Assembly: GCA_025504975.1 (NCBI GenBank)
Contig: JANUWI010000006.1
Span: 1 to 64,000 of the forward strand
From: Plenodomus lindquistii
Lineage: Eukaryota > Ascomycota > Dothideomycetes > Pleosporales > Leptosphaeriaceae
Direction: 5' to 3'
DNA: 64,000 nt
Below, in pieces: positions 11,401 through 26,700 of this stretch. How positions within the stretch are numbered: the first letter of the stretch is position 1; each line of letters starts with the position of its first letter. The position numbers and the translations under genes were made by a program. The notes under the pieces were generated by a model. That model was given only the letters and a program-made list of their open reading frames with translations, did no database searches and had not been told where the DNA came from.

Positions 11401-14400
11401 GTAGTATAGAAAGCATCTTTTAACTTATTAAAAACTTTAATAGCTAGAGAGTTATATAGAAAAGAAAACTAATATTTTTAGTTTTTACTATTAGCTTCTT
11501 TTTAGGTAAGCGCAGTAAAGGCTTTTATAATAAAAAAAAATCCTTTAATAAATTATTAATAGAAGTTAGTAAAGTCTAGAAAAGCTTATATATTTTTTAT
11601 ACTTTATAGAGTTTACTATTAAAGTACTGTCTCTACCTTTTTAGAATCTATTTTAATTTTTTTAGTTATAAAAATAAGTCTAAAGTATTTTACACGCTTA
11701 ACTTTAAACTAGTATTTAGTTAGGTCTAGATATATTCTAGTAGCTTTTAGCTTATAGAGGACCTAAAGTACCTAGCTTTTAAAAAACTTTTTATTATTAT
11801 TACACGTGTAGATAAGGACGTTATCTAGATAGGCTATATAAAAAATATTAAAAAACTTCTATAATAATTTATTAATAAACGTTTAAAATGTACCTAGAGT
11901 ATTATAGAGTCTAAATAGTATAATAAAGTACTTATAGAGTCTATACTATATAAAGAATATACTTTTCTTTTTATTTTTTTCTTTTAGTTAAATAGTATTA
12001 AAAGCAGTAACTATATTAATAATACTTATCTATTAGACTTTAGCTATATATACTAGCATTTTTTTAATTACTAGAAAAGTATTATAGTTTTTTTTTATAA
12101 TAGTATTAAAAGCTTAGTAGTCTATATAAATACGTAGTCCTCTACTAGATTTTTTAACTATAAAAACTAGAGCAGCGTATAGAAAAGTACTAGAATAGAT
12201 AAAGCTATAGTATAGTATATTATTAATATAGGCTTTTACTACTTCTATTTTAGTATAAATAAAGCTATATATTTTAGGCTTTAATACTTATTTAGTATTA
12301 GTATTAATAGCGTAATCTACTTCTGCGTACTAAAGTAGTAGCTAGTCTACTAAAATTAAATTAAAAATATTTTTTATACTTTTAGTATTATATACCTACG
12401 CTAGTACTAGTATACAGATTTTTTTTTCTAAAAAAACTAGTTACTTAAGCTTTAATATATACTTATTAAAGTCCTCTACTATAATAGTAGCATATTATAT
12501 AAAGTTATTAAAAATCTTTTTTATATACTTTTTATAATATTATAGAGATTTATTAGAAAGTTATTTAAGCTTATTCTATTTATATAGTTCTATCTAGATT
12601 GTTTACTCTAGCTATTATAGCGTAAATATATAAATAGCTTATACTAAAATTATATAGATTTATCTAGCTTTTATATTATAATATATATTACTAGCTAAAT
12701 GCAATTTATTATTATAGATAGTTTCTAGAAAGCCTTTATTTATATAATGTTCTATATAGTAAAAGAAGTTAAAAGTTATAGAGTAAAAACTACTAAAGTA
12801 GAAGTATAGTTTATAAGTATCTAGCTAGTTTATTTTAAAAATAATATTATATTCTTCTATACTTATAATATAGTAGAGTATATTACTAACGTGCGTTTTA
12901 TATTTTATTAGAATCTCTACTATCTAGTATATAGTATCTACTTTTTTACTATTTACTAGAAATAGGTTTAAAAGTATAGTAATATTAATTTTATAAAACC
13001 TATACTTAGTAATATATTTAAAGTTAGTAAAGTATATACTTACACCTATATCTACTAAAGTTTTAGCTCTTTTCTATTTTTATATAGTTAGAGTGTAAAA
13101 GTTAAATCTAAGTTATTAAAAAAGATTAAAGGAATTAGTAGTAATTATAGAGATCTAATATATTTATTTTATTGTAGTTAAGTAAAAAGAAATAAGTATA
13201 GCTACTACCTCTAAATGTTAATACTATATAGTAACGTAGTATAAAGCTTTTATAAAGTTATACTATTTATATTTCTAAACGTAGTTTTATATAGAAACTA
13301 ATAAAAATTCTCTACTAGCTTACCTATATTATCTAAGTTAAGCTTTTTTTTAGTCTTTATATTACTATTTTTATTTTTATTTTTATTTTTATTTTTAAAG
13401 TAATAGTTAGCCTCTATAGTATAGACTCTAGTAGAGAGAGAGTTTATTTTCTATTTATATTTATTCTAAAAGAGAACTTAATAGTCTATATAATTACGTG
13501 CTTAGTAGCTATAGTTACTATATTAGAAATAAACTTTAGCTTTAGTTATAGTAGTTTTCTATTTATTAATATACTAAGTTATAGCCTTTTTTATATACTA
13601 TCTACCTGTTTTTTTATTACTATTATAGTTACTAGAGGAGTGCTTTCTAGGCTTAAAAGCGTTTATAGAATTAGTATAATAGGTATTAGTTATACCTCTA
13701 CTAATATTAATCTATTATTAAATAAAGTTAATTTATTTAGTAGCTTTAAAGAATTATACTAAAGCGCTAGGCTATATATTATTAAAGTTAATAGAAGTAT
13801 TTATAGCTAGGCTAGGTTATATAAACTAATAAATATAACTAACTATAGTAGATTTAGATATAGTAATAAGCTTAATAGTAGGTATAAACTAGCTTTTTTA
13901 CTCTATAAACGTTTTATTATTTATTATTTTAAAGGATCTATTTTAGAGCTTAGTTTAAGTATCTAAAATCTTTTTATATATAGACTTACTATAATATAGG
14001 TTAAGTATATTAAATAGATTATAGAAGTTTATAAACTTTATATTATTAATTATAAACTAGGCTGCGCTACGTACTTAGCTCTCTAAATACTATAGCTATT
14101 AATTTTCTAGTAGAGTTTTATATTTAGTAACTGCTAACTTTTTCTATTTATTATAGCTAAAAGTAGTATTATTACTTATCTAGATATTTATATCTAGTAG
14201 CTTAAAGTATACGTCTATTATAGTAATAACTATAGTAACGCTACTAGAGGTAGCTTAATAATTTAATTTAAATTCTACACTATTTAAGTAAATTAGCGCT
14301 CTAGAGGCGCTTTATATATAGAAATTAGAAAGCTTTTTACTATTATTATAGCGCTAGTAAGGTTAAATAGGTAGAAAACTATTTTTATTATTATAGTACT

Positions 14401-16020
14401 AATAGAGGTAAGTAGATAGGTCTCTAAAGAGATTTAACACATGCGTTCTAGTTCTAATAAATAGGTTTTAAAAGCAGTACTTATTCTAAAAAATTAATAT
14501 AAAAAGCTAGTAGCCTAGGTTATAACGCTAAATTATAATAATAAAGTTCTAGTTTTTTTTCTACTTTTTCTATAGATTAATATTAGCCTATTCTATCTAC
14601 TTATAAGTATATTAGTAGTTTTAATCTGCCTATTTATAGTTTTAGAAGAATTAATCTGCTTTTATCTATATATCTCTCTACTTTTTATAAAAGTAGTTAC
14701 CTTTAGATTTTTTAAAAGCTAAGTTATTTTTAAAATACGTATACTCTAAAATAAAGTAGTTATTAGATAGTTTATTATAGAGCTATTTTTATAGCCTATT
14801 TATAACTTCTTTTACTATTTTAAACTTATTACTAACTTTAATAAATATTAGCTTTTTATATAGAGGCTTTTTATTATTAATTTTAGTATTTAGCTTTTTA
14901 AATTATATTTTATATTATTTTTTTAACTAAAATAGTTTTTTTATAATAGTATTACTTTTATTAATAGTAATAATACAGTTGCGCAGTATAGTTATTAGGT
15001 AAATAATACTTTTATAGAAAAATATTAAATAGTTTTTAATAGCTTTAATAAATCTATTATTAGTTAAAAATAAAATATTAAAAGATTCTTCTATATAGTT
15101 TTTTAGAGAAGCCTTTTAGTCTATTTAAACTATATAGGGCGCGTTTTTAGTTTTAAAAACTTTAATAAACATATTATTAAATATAAATTATATATAAAGT
15201 AGGTATTTATTATTTTTAATACATTTAACACGTATTTCTCTAATAGCGTAGTTATAGATATTGTCTAGTAAGTACGCTATAGTATAAATTAAATTTATAA
15301 ACTTAAATAGATTATTACTATTATAAAGCTCTTTTATATCTAGAAGAGTAGAATATTTAAAAATACTATGTTATTTAGCTTTAGACTATTATACAGCTAG
15401 AATTATTATAGTAGCTTAGCTATTTAAAAGAATAGTTTTTTAGATATTAGCACTAATTAGGTTAAATATTATAAATAGTAACTAGTAATTAGTTAGGCAG
15501 CTATTATAGGTTTTACGTATTATTAAACTAGAGCTATCTATAAAAAAGTTAAACTCTATAAAGTAGTTAGTTTTTTAAACTATAGTATATAAATTGCATT
15601 TAGCAGTTACTATATACTATTAATATAGTTTTATAAACTATTTATTTATTATAAAATAGTAAGCTAGGCCTTTTTCTACTATTTACTATTAAATATTTTT
15701 AATAATAATTAATATTAGTTACTAGTGCAGGCGTCTAGCTTAGTTTATCTAACTTTTTATATATAGTAATACTTATTTCTACCTATAACTTCTACTCTAT
15801 AGTTATAATAATAGAGCGCTAGAGGTAGTTTTAGAGTTAGTTTTAAAAAGTTATATTAACTAAAAAATTATTTATTTATAGAGTATATACTTGTAACGTA
15901 GCGCGTTAGACTAAATATAGTATTATATAGTAGACTAATTTTATATAACTTTATTATACTTTAGTGTAGGCTCTTTTACTTTCTATAATAGACTCTAGGT
16001 ATATTAACTTATTTAACGTA

Positions 16021-16250
16021 ATATAGTATAAAGGCTTAAAAATAAAGTATTATAGTAGAAATTATATTCTAGCCTAGAGGTAAAATATTACGTAGAGAGC
16101 TAGTTTTCTACACGTAAAAGTAGAAATATAGTATTTCTAGCTAACTAAAGTGCGCTAATTTAATAGAGCTTAGCATAGATAAAATAGAGTAAACGCTAAG
16201 CTTTTAATAAATTAGAGCTTATTAGAGGTTATTAGTTTAAACTATAATAT
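16021..16250 (-). repeat. LTR of gypsy relic 1 (right copy)
   Basis: Partner of 8251-8480. Since the element is on the minus strand, this is its 5' LTR. The plus-strand copia relic resumes directly after it. Confidence 0.8.
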
Positions 16251-18150
16251 CTATAGCTATATAATAAGTACACTTACTTTCTTTATACTTTATAATAACT
16301 AGAAATAGATTACCTATTTATAGAAGTAGAAAAGTTTATAAAAAGGATTCTAATACTTTAGTATTAGAGAGTAATACTGTTTCTAGAGTATACTTTATAT
16401 ATAATTCTTTAAATAGAATTAATATAGAGGATTTTCTCTAGAACCTTTTAAACTAAGCTTTTATTTATATTTACTAAAAATATGCTACTATTTACGTAGT
16501 AATTAGAGTAGCTATTTATAGAACTACTAGATTCTAAAATCTAAAAATTAGAAAAATCTATTAAAATAAGCTTTTAAAGCTTTCTACTAAATAAAAAAAA
16601 TCTCTATATATACTTTTTTAGACTATTATTTTACTAAGCTTATAACTAAAAGATTAACACGCTTTATTCTAAAAGCATCTAGAAAATTATAAAGCGCTCT
16701 GTAGCTTAAAAGTAGCTACTTTTTTTTAAATAGGTATTTATTTATAAGTTTAATAAAAATAGATATTTTCTAAAGTATAAAGCCTAAATAGTAGTATAAA
16801 GTAATCTCTAGTTTATTAATACGCTTTATTTAATATACGCTGTAATATTTATATTTTATAGTTTTTAGCTAGCTATAGCTATTATAGCTTACTAAAACTT
16901 TAAAATAAACTAGTATAATATTATTAGAGTATTTCTAAATACTTCTATAAATTACTAAAATAATATTATTTATAAACTACTAGATAGCTATAAACTTATA
17001 AGTAAATATGTACTACTACTCTAAACTTTATATAGCTTTTATAACTTACTACTTCTATAGTACTAGAAGCTCTCTATAACTTTTAAATAGCTTAGTTTAA
17101 TTATTTTAAAAAAAAAACTATATTTTTTTTACACGTTTAATTAGAAAATCTATTTACTTTTCTATATTAATAATATTCTAATTATATATTACTAAAGTAA
17201 TATTATATAAGCTTACTAGGTAGTAATAACTTTTAAAAATAAATATTAAATAGAAAATAAAAAATTAATTAAGTAGTTTCTAGAAATATAAATAATTAAA
17301 GATTAAATAAAAAAAAATTTTACTTATTTATAATAAGTATATTAATAAAATATTAAAGAAGTTTAGTATAGTAGACTCTACCTACTTTTCTAACACGCTG
17401 CTTTTAAACTCTAAGCTAGAAAAAAATACTAAAGAAACTACTAAATAGTAGATTAAAAAGTATTAAAAAATAATTAGATCTATTTTATATACTACTATAA
17501 TAGTGCGCCTAGACGTTATATTTACTACTTTTAAACTTTTATAATATTTTACTAACTCTATTTAATAGCACTTTAAAGCTACCTACTAGATAATTCTATA
17601 TCTTTACTAAATAAGGTATTATATAATATAGTATAGCTAGAGTAATTTAAAGCTTATAATATATAATAATACTTTTTTTATAGATAATATTAAAATATAA
17701 TATTTATTCTAGAGCTATATTATTATACTTTATAAAAAGGTAATTATATAGAAAGTAGCTTATTAAATAACTATTATAATATTAATAACTAAAGCTAAGC
17801 TACTATCTTTTAAGTATATTACTAAAAAGTTAATAGAGCTTTAAAAATTTCTCTAAAAGCTCTATGTACCTATACCTAAGCTATATAAAAATATTTATAA
17901 TAATTAATAAATAATCTAGTTTATTATAGGTAAAGAAGAATATATTACTATAAAACTATAATACGTTAATATATAGAATATATAGCTTAAATATAAATAT
18001 AAAAAAGAATTTTTTATAATTAGCTACCTCTCTATAAATAAAATACTAGTAGATAGACTTACTAAAAATCTCTCTAAATAATTTTTTAATACTTTTAAAA
18101 ATTATTTAAAGCTATAAAATATAAAAGCTAAAATTATAATATTACTAGAG
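16251..18150 (+). mobile_element. RIP-degraded copia relic, 3' part (RT/RNase H)
   Basis: Plus-strand translation through stops shows copia reverse transcriptase/RNase H landmarks: a segment like GSILYTT(T).RLDVIFATFKL near 17460-17545, then a region matching the 'TNP..H..A..R.L.YL..T' stretch, and VDRLTKNLSK at about 18047-18080, matching the copia ADGLTK-L-P end. Strand and domain order continue those of 5191-8250, so the two halves were probably one element split by gypsy relic 1. The relic's 3' LTR was not identified. Confidence 0.7.
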
Positions 18151-19790
18151 TAAAGTAAATAATTATTTAATAATCTCTATTTATATTTATATAATATAAT
18201 ATATAGGCTAAAGCCTATTTTTAAAAATTTTATAGGCTACGCCTAGTAGCAGCGCCTAAAAAGAAAAGCTAAATCTATTTTATTACTTTATTAATAAGCT
18301 TACTAATTAACCTTTTAATATTTTTATATTATAAAAAAAAACTAGTTTACTTACTAGTAGTAGAGGCTACGCTAAAAGTAGAAAGTTTATTTTTTTTTTT
18401 TTAGTACTTTTAAAAGTAGATAGAGTTTATAGCGTAAGCGTTTAAACTTATTTTTACTTACTTTTATAGTTTTAAAAGTAATAAATACTTTAAAGTAATA
18501 AAAAGTAAAAGTAGAGCTATACTAGAATAAATAAAGTTTATTTAACTAATAAAATTATTTATTTATATAAATTAGTATAAATATCTAAAAGTATAGAGCT
18601 AGTAGCTTTTACTATAAATTTTATAATAGTTTTAGTAGCACCTATTATTTTATATAAAAGCGCTACGTATATAGTTTAAATAGAAAATAGTACGCTTTTT
18701 TATAGAATTACTATAATAGAACTATATACTAGCTAGTATAGTAGTAGTAGTAGTAGTAATATACTTTACTTTATTTTTCTTTTTTTTTTCTTTTTTTTAA
18801 AGGTGTACAGGGGGGGAGGGCGGCGCAGAGTAGAAAAAGTAAAAAAGTTAGAAAAAATATAAAACTCTCTAGAGAAAAAAAAAGTTTTAGAGGTTTTTCT
18901 ACCTAAAAATTTAAATAGAGGAGGTAAAAAAGTGCGCTTTTTACGTAGGTAACTATATAAATATAAAGTAGATATAAATATAGATAAAAATAAAAGTAAA
19001 AACGTAGCGCGCTAAACACGCGCTATAGTAATATAAATATAGATAGCTTTTTAAACTTTAGACTATATTAAAATAGTATTAGTAAAAAATCTATAAATAT
19101 AAAAAAGCTTTATATAGAAGAATATAGAGATATAGATACTAATAAAAGCTATAGTATTAATAAATATAGATTAAAATAGAAGCTTAGCTAATAATTAATT
19201 TTACTAGGCTTAGTATTAGGTTAACTACCTCTAATATACACTAAATAATATAATAGAACTTTTAGTTACGCTAGATTTTATAGTATAGCTACTTTAAACG
19301 CTTTATAAAGTTTAATACTACTAATATTAAATAGCTTAATCTATTATAACTAGAAAGTATATTATATATATATAGAATTTAGCTAATACTATATCTACTT
19401 AATTTTAGAATTTTTTATAAAGCTTTTTTACTTTTATCTATGTAATTCTACGTAGTAAAGGTATATATAGTATAACCTCTTTCTAGCTAGTAATATAATA
19501 ATCTATTTTCTAATTATTTCTAAGCACCTATTTCTATAATAGTTAGTTATTTATTACTATATAAACTAGATTTTTATAGTTTATAAAAAAAGCTAAACTA
19601 ATACTATACTAAAATACTTTTTTTTAAATTTATATTTATAAAATTAAAAAGTAATTAGCTAAAATAATAATAAAAAAATATATAAAATAAAATTTAATAA
19701 AAAAATACTTTTAAATATAGAATTAGATTATAGGCTGCTATAGCTTTAACTATAGTATTTAATCTATTAAAATATACGCGTAGTAGTAAT
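18151..19790. other. AT-rich, RIP-mutated DNA with no identifiable gene
   Basis: There is no open frame. It holds a short AGT microsatellite near 18741-18759 and a sharp G-rich pocket at 18801-18830 that interrupts otherwise A/T-dominated sequence. Several isolated CG dinucleotides remain, but CA and TG are nearly absent elsewhere. It may include the 3' end of the copia relic; I found nothing more specific. Confidence 0.6.
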
Positions 19791-20027
19791 AGTTAAGTAT
19801 TTATTTAACTAGGTATCTAATACTATAGTAATTATAAAAAAACTATATATAATATTTATATATACTAGAAAAGTTTAAAAAGTACTTTTAAATTAAATAT
19901 AAACTTTATAGTAATAGAGTTAGATATTAATAGTAATAATAATAATAATTAAAAATATAGTATTTATAATACTAAAGAAAAGTAGCTAGCTTAGTAGTAT
20001 AGCTAGCTTAATAGTAAAATATATAAC
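19791..20027. repeat. Direct repeat A flanking gypsy relic 2
   Basis: This 237-bp stretch aligns with 27815-28051 at a constant offset of 8024. Both copies end in a doubled GTAGCTAGCTTA-type motif. The two copies lie outside the LTRs of gypsy relic 2, so they may be LTRs of an older element into which that gypsy inserted. Confidence 0.65.
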
Positions 20028-20316
20028 TATATTTTACTTTTTTCTATTAGTAAATTTAAAATAATTATAAAGTTAAAATAATATTTATAAATTTAAATTT
20101 ATATTAAAATTTATATATAAATTCTTTAATTATTTATTAATAATTATATAAGTTATTATTCTATAGTTTTTAAAATACTAATATTATTTAAAAATATTTT
20201 TTTTAAAGTTATAATTATAAACTTAATAAATTATCTATATAAATAAAAAAAAATATAAAAAAGTTTTAGTAAAAAAGTATTTTTTAATATAGTACTATAT
20301 TATAAGCTACTATAGT

Positions 20317-20722
20317 TATAATAAAGCTATATTCTATTATAATAATAACCTTTAGCTATAGAAGCCTCTTTATAAACTACCTCTATCTTTTTCTATATAA
20401 GTTTATTAAAAATAGAAAACTATACTAACCTCTATTTAAACTACCTCTATACTATACCTAGCCTAGATTCTACTAGAATTTCTACTCTACTATTACCTAC
20501 GTGCTAATATAGTAGAGGAAAAAAAAGAACTCTATAAAAGCTTAGAATTACTACTAAATTCTACTTTATATAGCTTACTTTTTTAATAAAATTATAAAAA
20601 TATAATTTTTTTATCTTTTTAAATAAAGTTTATAAAAATATAATTTATTTAGCTTTTTAATCTACGCGTACTTTTATATACTTTTAAACTAATTTAAATA
20701 CTTTTTAGTACTTTATATTTTT
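20317..20722 (+). repeat. 5' LTR of gypsy relic 2
   Basis: Aligns with 27299-27704 at an offset of 6982. The two copies share long blocks around the TATACCTAGCCTA and ACGTGCTAATATAG segments and differ mainly by C/T and G/A changes. Confidence 0.8.
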
Positions 20723-23700
20723 TAATTATTATATTATAAAAAAATTATTTTTCTACTAGTAATAGCTTATATAATATTACTAATTTATTTAAAAAAATTA
20801 TTTAAATTTTTTAGTTAACTAGCCTCTAAAATCTCTCTAGTTCTAGCTTTAATTAACGCTAATAGATCTATTAATAATTTTAAAACTAAATTCTAAAAAT
20901 CTTTAGTTAACTAAAGTTTATAGGTTAAAACTTTTATAGTATTACTAGTTTAAATTATTTTTAAAAAAGTTATATTAAATAGTGCTAAAATAAAAACTTA
21001 AAAACTACTAATAATCTAGTAAATAAAGCTAATACTTATTTTTATTAATAAATAATAAATTCTACTTTTTAAAAAATAAAAAAAAATAACTAGCCTTTAT
21101 AAAAAGTTTATAAATTTATTAAATATTTAAAATATAGAAAATAACTAATACTAGCTAATTAGAGAATAATTAAAGTTAGATAGAAGCTAGATTTATTTTA
21201 GTAGAATTTAGAAATTTACTAACTATAACTTTTAATAATACTATAGAAATAATAGCCTAGCTATACGCTAAGTTAGTAGCTTTATAAACTAAAATAAAAT
21301 TTATAAAAAAAAATTTTTATTTAACTCTATTTCTAGACATACTTTTATTTGTTACTAAAAACTTTTAAACTTATTAATATTACTAGTTAACTAGATTACT
21401 TTCTAAAGCTTTTTTTTATATTATTAAAAAGCTATATTTATTAAAGTATACTTTTTCTATCTCTAAATTATTAGATAAAAAGGACTTTATTTATAGATAA
21501 TAGAAAGCTTTAATACTAAACTAATTTAAAATTAATAGTAACTACTACTATTCTAAGCGTATTTATATAGCACTAGTCTAGAGTAGTATTTCTAGTCTAG
21601 CTAAAAAGTATTTTAAACTCTAATATTTATTTAATAATAAAGCTAACTACTTTTTCTCTATAAAAGCTATAATAGCTACACTTAATAGATACTTTATTAT
21701 AAATAATAAATAAACTAAAGCACGTAATACCTTTAACTTACTATATATAAAAAAAAATAAATTTTTTTTTATTTTTAAAGTATATTTTTTAAACTATACT
21801 ATAAAAAAATATATACTATATTTAGAATAAATTTACTATATATAAATAAAAATAACTTCTAGTCTATATATTTTTAGTTAAAAATTTAAATATACCTAGA
21901 ATAATTTTTTTCTAAATATAATAAAGTACTTTACTACTTTTAATATAAAAAAAAACTTACTTAAAAAATATATATTATTAAAACTTTTTTTATAATAGTA
22001 CTACTAAGTTTTAAGCTAGAACTATAGTATAACCTAGTTTAAATATCTTTAGAAAAGAGACTTTAGAAAATATAGTACTATATATAGCTTTCTAAATTTT
22101 TCTATAATCTACTATAGTACCTCTATAGTAAGTAATAGCTACTCTAGCTTTTAAAAAGGTACTAGGTAACTAATATAACTATAGTAAACTAGAATACTAC
22201 GCTAATAAATATTTATTACTATAAATAAAATAAATTATGATTAAAAATTACTTTAACTAATATTATAATAGTACTAAAGTACTAGATTTAAAGAAAAATT
22301 AAATAAAAAATAAATAGTTCTAAAAGTATTATACTATTTAAAATTAAATTAAAAGTATAATCTATTAAACTTTAATTTTTAAAACTATTTTAAAGTTTCT
22401 ATTTTTTTATATCTACTGTTTTATATAATTTAGGCGTAGGTATAAAACTATTATTACTTATTAATACTAGTATTTAAAAATATTTTTTTTTAAATTTATA
22501 TATTATTTTTTTTTTATGTTTATTATTTTAAACTAAAATCTAAAAGCTAGTCTATTTAGTAATAGTTAGTAAGTTTAAAAACTAAATTTTTTTACTAGTT
22601 ATAAAATATATCTATTTCTATATAATTATAGATAAATAAAAAATTCTAAACTATCTATTTATTATACAAGATCTAAAAGCCTAGAATATAATTATTAGAA
22701 TATAATAGTTAAAAAGGTTTAAAATTCTACTAGATATAAATAGATTCTAGTTATAGTAGCTAGCTATTTACTTTAAAATCTATATTTCTATTTTTCTAAT
22801 TTTTATATAACTCTATTAAAGAATACTAAAAAAGCACAATATTTTTAATATTAAAAAAAATGCTTTATAGAAAAAAAGTTATATTAAAAAACTAGTAGCC
22901 TATACTTTTTAATTAATTATATTTAAAGAATTTTTAAAGCTCTATAATACTAGAATATTTTTCTAGAGATATAAAAACTAGACCTACTTTAAAAGCCCTT
23001 TAAAACCTTTTCTAGTTTTTAAGTTGCTATTATTTCTACTAATACTTTTTATTTTAATATAAAAAAAAAGTTTTTTACTACTAGTTTATATAAAATTAAC
23101 TAGACTTTTAAAAACTATAATAAAAAGAACGTTTAAAAAAATAACTATTTAATTTAAAACTAACTTTCTTTCTACTACTAGTAGTATTAGAACGTGTTTA
23201 GTTTATTAGCTATAAAAAAACTACTAGAATACTAACTTTATAACTATAAAATTATTTTAAATAAACTTTTATTTACTAATTTTAGCTTTTTATATAAATA
23301 AAATACAAAAGACTTAAAAGCTATTAAAAAGTATATTTAAAACAACTTATAAAAAGAATTTATAGAGACTAGTTATAGCTTTTTTATTTTCTCTATTCTT
23401 TATATTTATAAATCTAATAAGTTGCTTTATATCTATATTAACTACTATAAATTTAACTAGTTTATTTAAAAAAACGCTTATTTAATTTTAAAAATAGATA
23501 ACTTACTAATTTATTTAAGTAAAGCTAAAATTTTTACTAAATTTAATATTTAAATAGCTTTTAATAAAATCTATATAGATTTAGAGTTTAAAAAATATAC
23601 TACTTTCTATACCTGCTATAGATTATATAAATATAAAATACTCCTTTTTAGCTTTTATAATAGCTTTTTTATCTATTAAAGATATATAAATAATATATTT

Positions 23701-26700
23701 ATAAATTACTTAGATAATTTCTATATTACTTATTTAGATAATATTTTTATTTACTTTAAAAATATCTAGAGCTACTAGAGGCACGTTAAATTTATTCTAG
23801 AAAAACTATAAAAAATAGAACTATAAATAGCTATTAAAAAAAGCAAATTATATATTATTTAAACGAAGTATTTAGAATATATTCTAACTAATAAAAAAAT
23901 AGAAGTAGATCTATAAACAATAGAAGTACTTTATAACTAGGTCTAACCTACTACTATAATAGGTATTAAATTTTTTCTAGAGTTTTTTAAATTTTATAAA
24001 TAATTTATTTCTAAATTTTTATAAGTAGCTAAGCTAATAATAGCTCTATAAAGTCTTTTAACTCTATTTATATAAACTAAAAATTGTTAAAATAGCTTTA
24101 AAAAGCTAAAGTTTTTACTTCTAGTAATTCTAGTTTTATACTATTTTAATTGTAATTATAATATAAAACTAGAAACTAATACTTTAAATAGAGTAGTAGC
24201 TAGAATTATATTTTAAAAATATTTAAATAATAAATAGTACTTTATAGCTTTCTATAGTAAAATACTTACTAAAGTAGAGCTTACTTAGAAAATATATAAT
24301 AAAAAACTATTTATTATTATTACTACTTTTAAAAAATAGAAAGCTAAACTAATTTTAGTTTAGTACTAAGTTTAAATATATACTAATTATTAATTTTTAG
24401 AATACTTTATAAATATAAAAGTTCTAAATTAATAATAAGCTAACTAAGCTAAATTTATAGCTTTTTTTAACTTCTAAATTAAATATACTCTAGGTAAAAG
24501 TAATAAATACATAGATATTTTTAGTTACTAAAAATTAAATATTAAGAATTTTAAAGTAGCCTAGTAAAATAACTACTTTTTAGTTTTTTTTAACTCTACT
24601 AGGCTATATAGCTGTATTAACTCTAAACTAATAAAATAATATTTAAAGTTTTTTTTATAAATAACTATTATTTTTTTTTAACTAAGTCTAATAATATTAC
24701 TAGATTTTTTAGAGCTAATAGAAGCTCTATTAAAAAAAAACTAATAGTTTTTTAAAAAAAAATACTTTTTACTACTTTTTTAGTATTAAATAGATAATAG
24801 ACCTTTTTTTTATAGTAACTACTTTTATATTTTTGTAGACTTTTTACTTTATATATAATTTATTAGAAAGGTATATAATTAAGTATTTATAGTTTATTCT
24901 AGTACTATAAAAATTTACTAGTTATTTATATAATAATACTATTAAAAAAAAATAAAAGCTATTTATAAATAGTACGTGCGTAACTGCGTTACCTACTAAA
25001 TATTTTATTTAAAATAAATCTAAATATATAATTTTTTTTACTTTTTACTAATTCTAGAGAAATTTATATAATATTTTATAATAGATTTTAAATTTTTCTC
25101 TAAAAACTAATACTGCTATAATTAGATTCTAGTAATTATTAATTAATTTTCTAAATAAATAATTATAATACTATACTATAAAATAATAAATACTTAAAAT
25201 TTTATTTAACTATTTATATAATAGATATACTAGTATAAATATACTTTTAAAAAGATTATTTTTAACTATAGCGCCTAGTTTATTTTCTAATTCTAGTCTA
25301 AATTCTATTAAATTATAGATATTAAAATATAACTCTCTACTACCTATTATAAATAAACTAATAGTTAAATTAAAATTATAAATAAATATATTAAGTAATA
25401 TCTATAGCTATTTATAATATACTACTAGAATAACTAAAGTAAACTTTTTTTATTTATAAACTAAGCCTAGATAATACTTTTATATATATTAATAAAAATA
25501 GCTTTATACTAGCTTTTATATAGTTCTAAACTCTAATAAAGCTAGAACTAGCACTATTTAAAAGTAGCTAATTTTATTAAAAAATGTAACTACTAGAAAG
25601 TTTATAATCTAGCTATTTAAATATATAACGCTTGAAAATAGGTTAAAAAAAATATAAAAAAAGTATAAAACTAAATATATTCTACTATTAACGCTTGTTA
25701 ATATTTTATTAACTAAAAAAATAGAAAATAAAATTTAATTTTTTACTATTAATTTAGAAATTCTAAAACTAAGCTAAAAGCTATTTAAACTATAAAAAAG
25801 TCTTTTTAAAATTCTAGAATAAATTAAGTATTTTAATATATTTAAATTTTTTTTAAATTTTAAAATATATAATATATTTATATTTAACGTTTTTTATAAA
25901 AATTTTAATAACTTTTTTCTAGAATAAAAAGCTTTAAAGCTACTAGCTATCTCTATATAAAGCGTAAAAAAATAAAAAGTTAAAAAAATTTTTACTAGTA
26001 AATTTATTTAGAATAAGCTAAAATATAAAGCTAGCTAAATAGAATATAATCTAGATTTAACCTAGTACCTAGTATTTAACTTTATAAGCTTTTTTTATAA
26101 AATATAAAACTTTTACTAGAAGTATTTTAATTATTTAGAACCTCTCTAGGTACTATATAGATAGTTTTAGATATAAAAAAAAAGTAAAAAATATATTATA
26201 ATTAGTAAATAATTATATTTTATAAATTTAATAATTTTTCTATTATTAATATATAAAAATTATAGTAAATATATAAAACTAGTATATAGCTTTTATTAAT
26301 AAAACTTTTAGTCTAATAAGCTAACTATTATAAATAGGTATAAAAGTTTTTTAGAATTTATTTATCTACTACTATAACTTTTTAAATTCTATTTTACTAT
26401 TAAAAACGTTATATATTTTATCTAATTTAAAATTTTTAGTATTTTTATATTTTAAAAACTTTTTATTAAACTTTTAAATAGGCCTGTGTTTTTTTTATAT
26501 AAATCTAAAACTTTTTTATATAAATTTTAAAGTTTTTTTTATTATATATAGTAGCTTACTAGTATTATATTAGTTATACTAAAGCTAGTAACCTATATAG
26601 TTACTATCTATACTATAAAAATTAATATTTTTATAGCTAAACTAGCTATAGCTTTTATATCTACTAGTTTAGTTTTAAACTTTTTTACTTTATTTTTATT

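Larger units (their letters stand above)
8251..16250 (-). mobile_element. RIP-degraded Ty3/gypsy relic (minus strand)
   Basis: Two direct repeats of about 230 bp bound an 8-kb body. Minus-strand translation with stops shows gypsy pol in the right order from high to low coordinate: a retropepsin-like LVDIGVSI segment near 13080-13030, reverse transcriptase with ALVFIVKKS, DY.ALN and NRYPLPLI (about 12200-12050), AYLDNVLIYT at about 11811-11834, and an integrase segment matching the PLPIP...ISIDF region near 10190-10280. Many tryptophan, glutamine and arginine positions are stops or A/T-rich codons, as RIP produces. It lies inside the copia relic, so it inserted later than that element. Confidence 0.8.
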
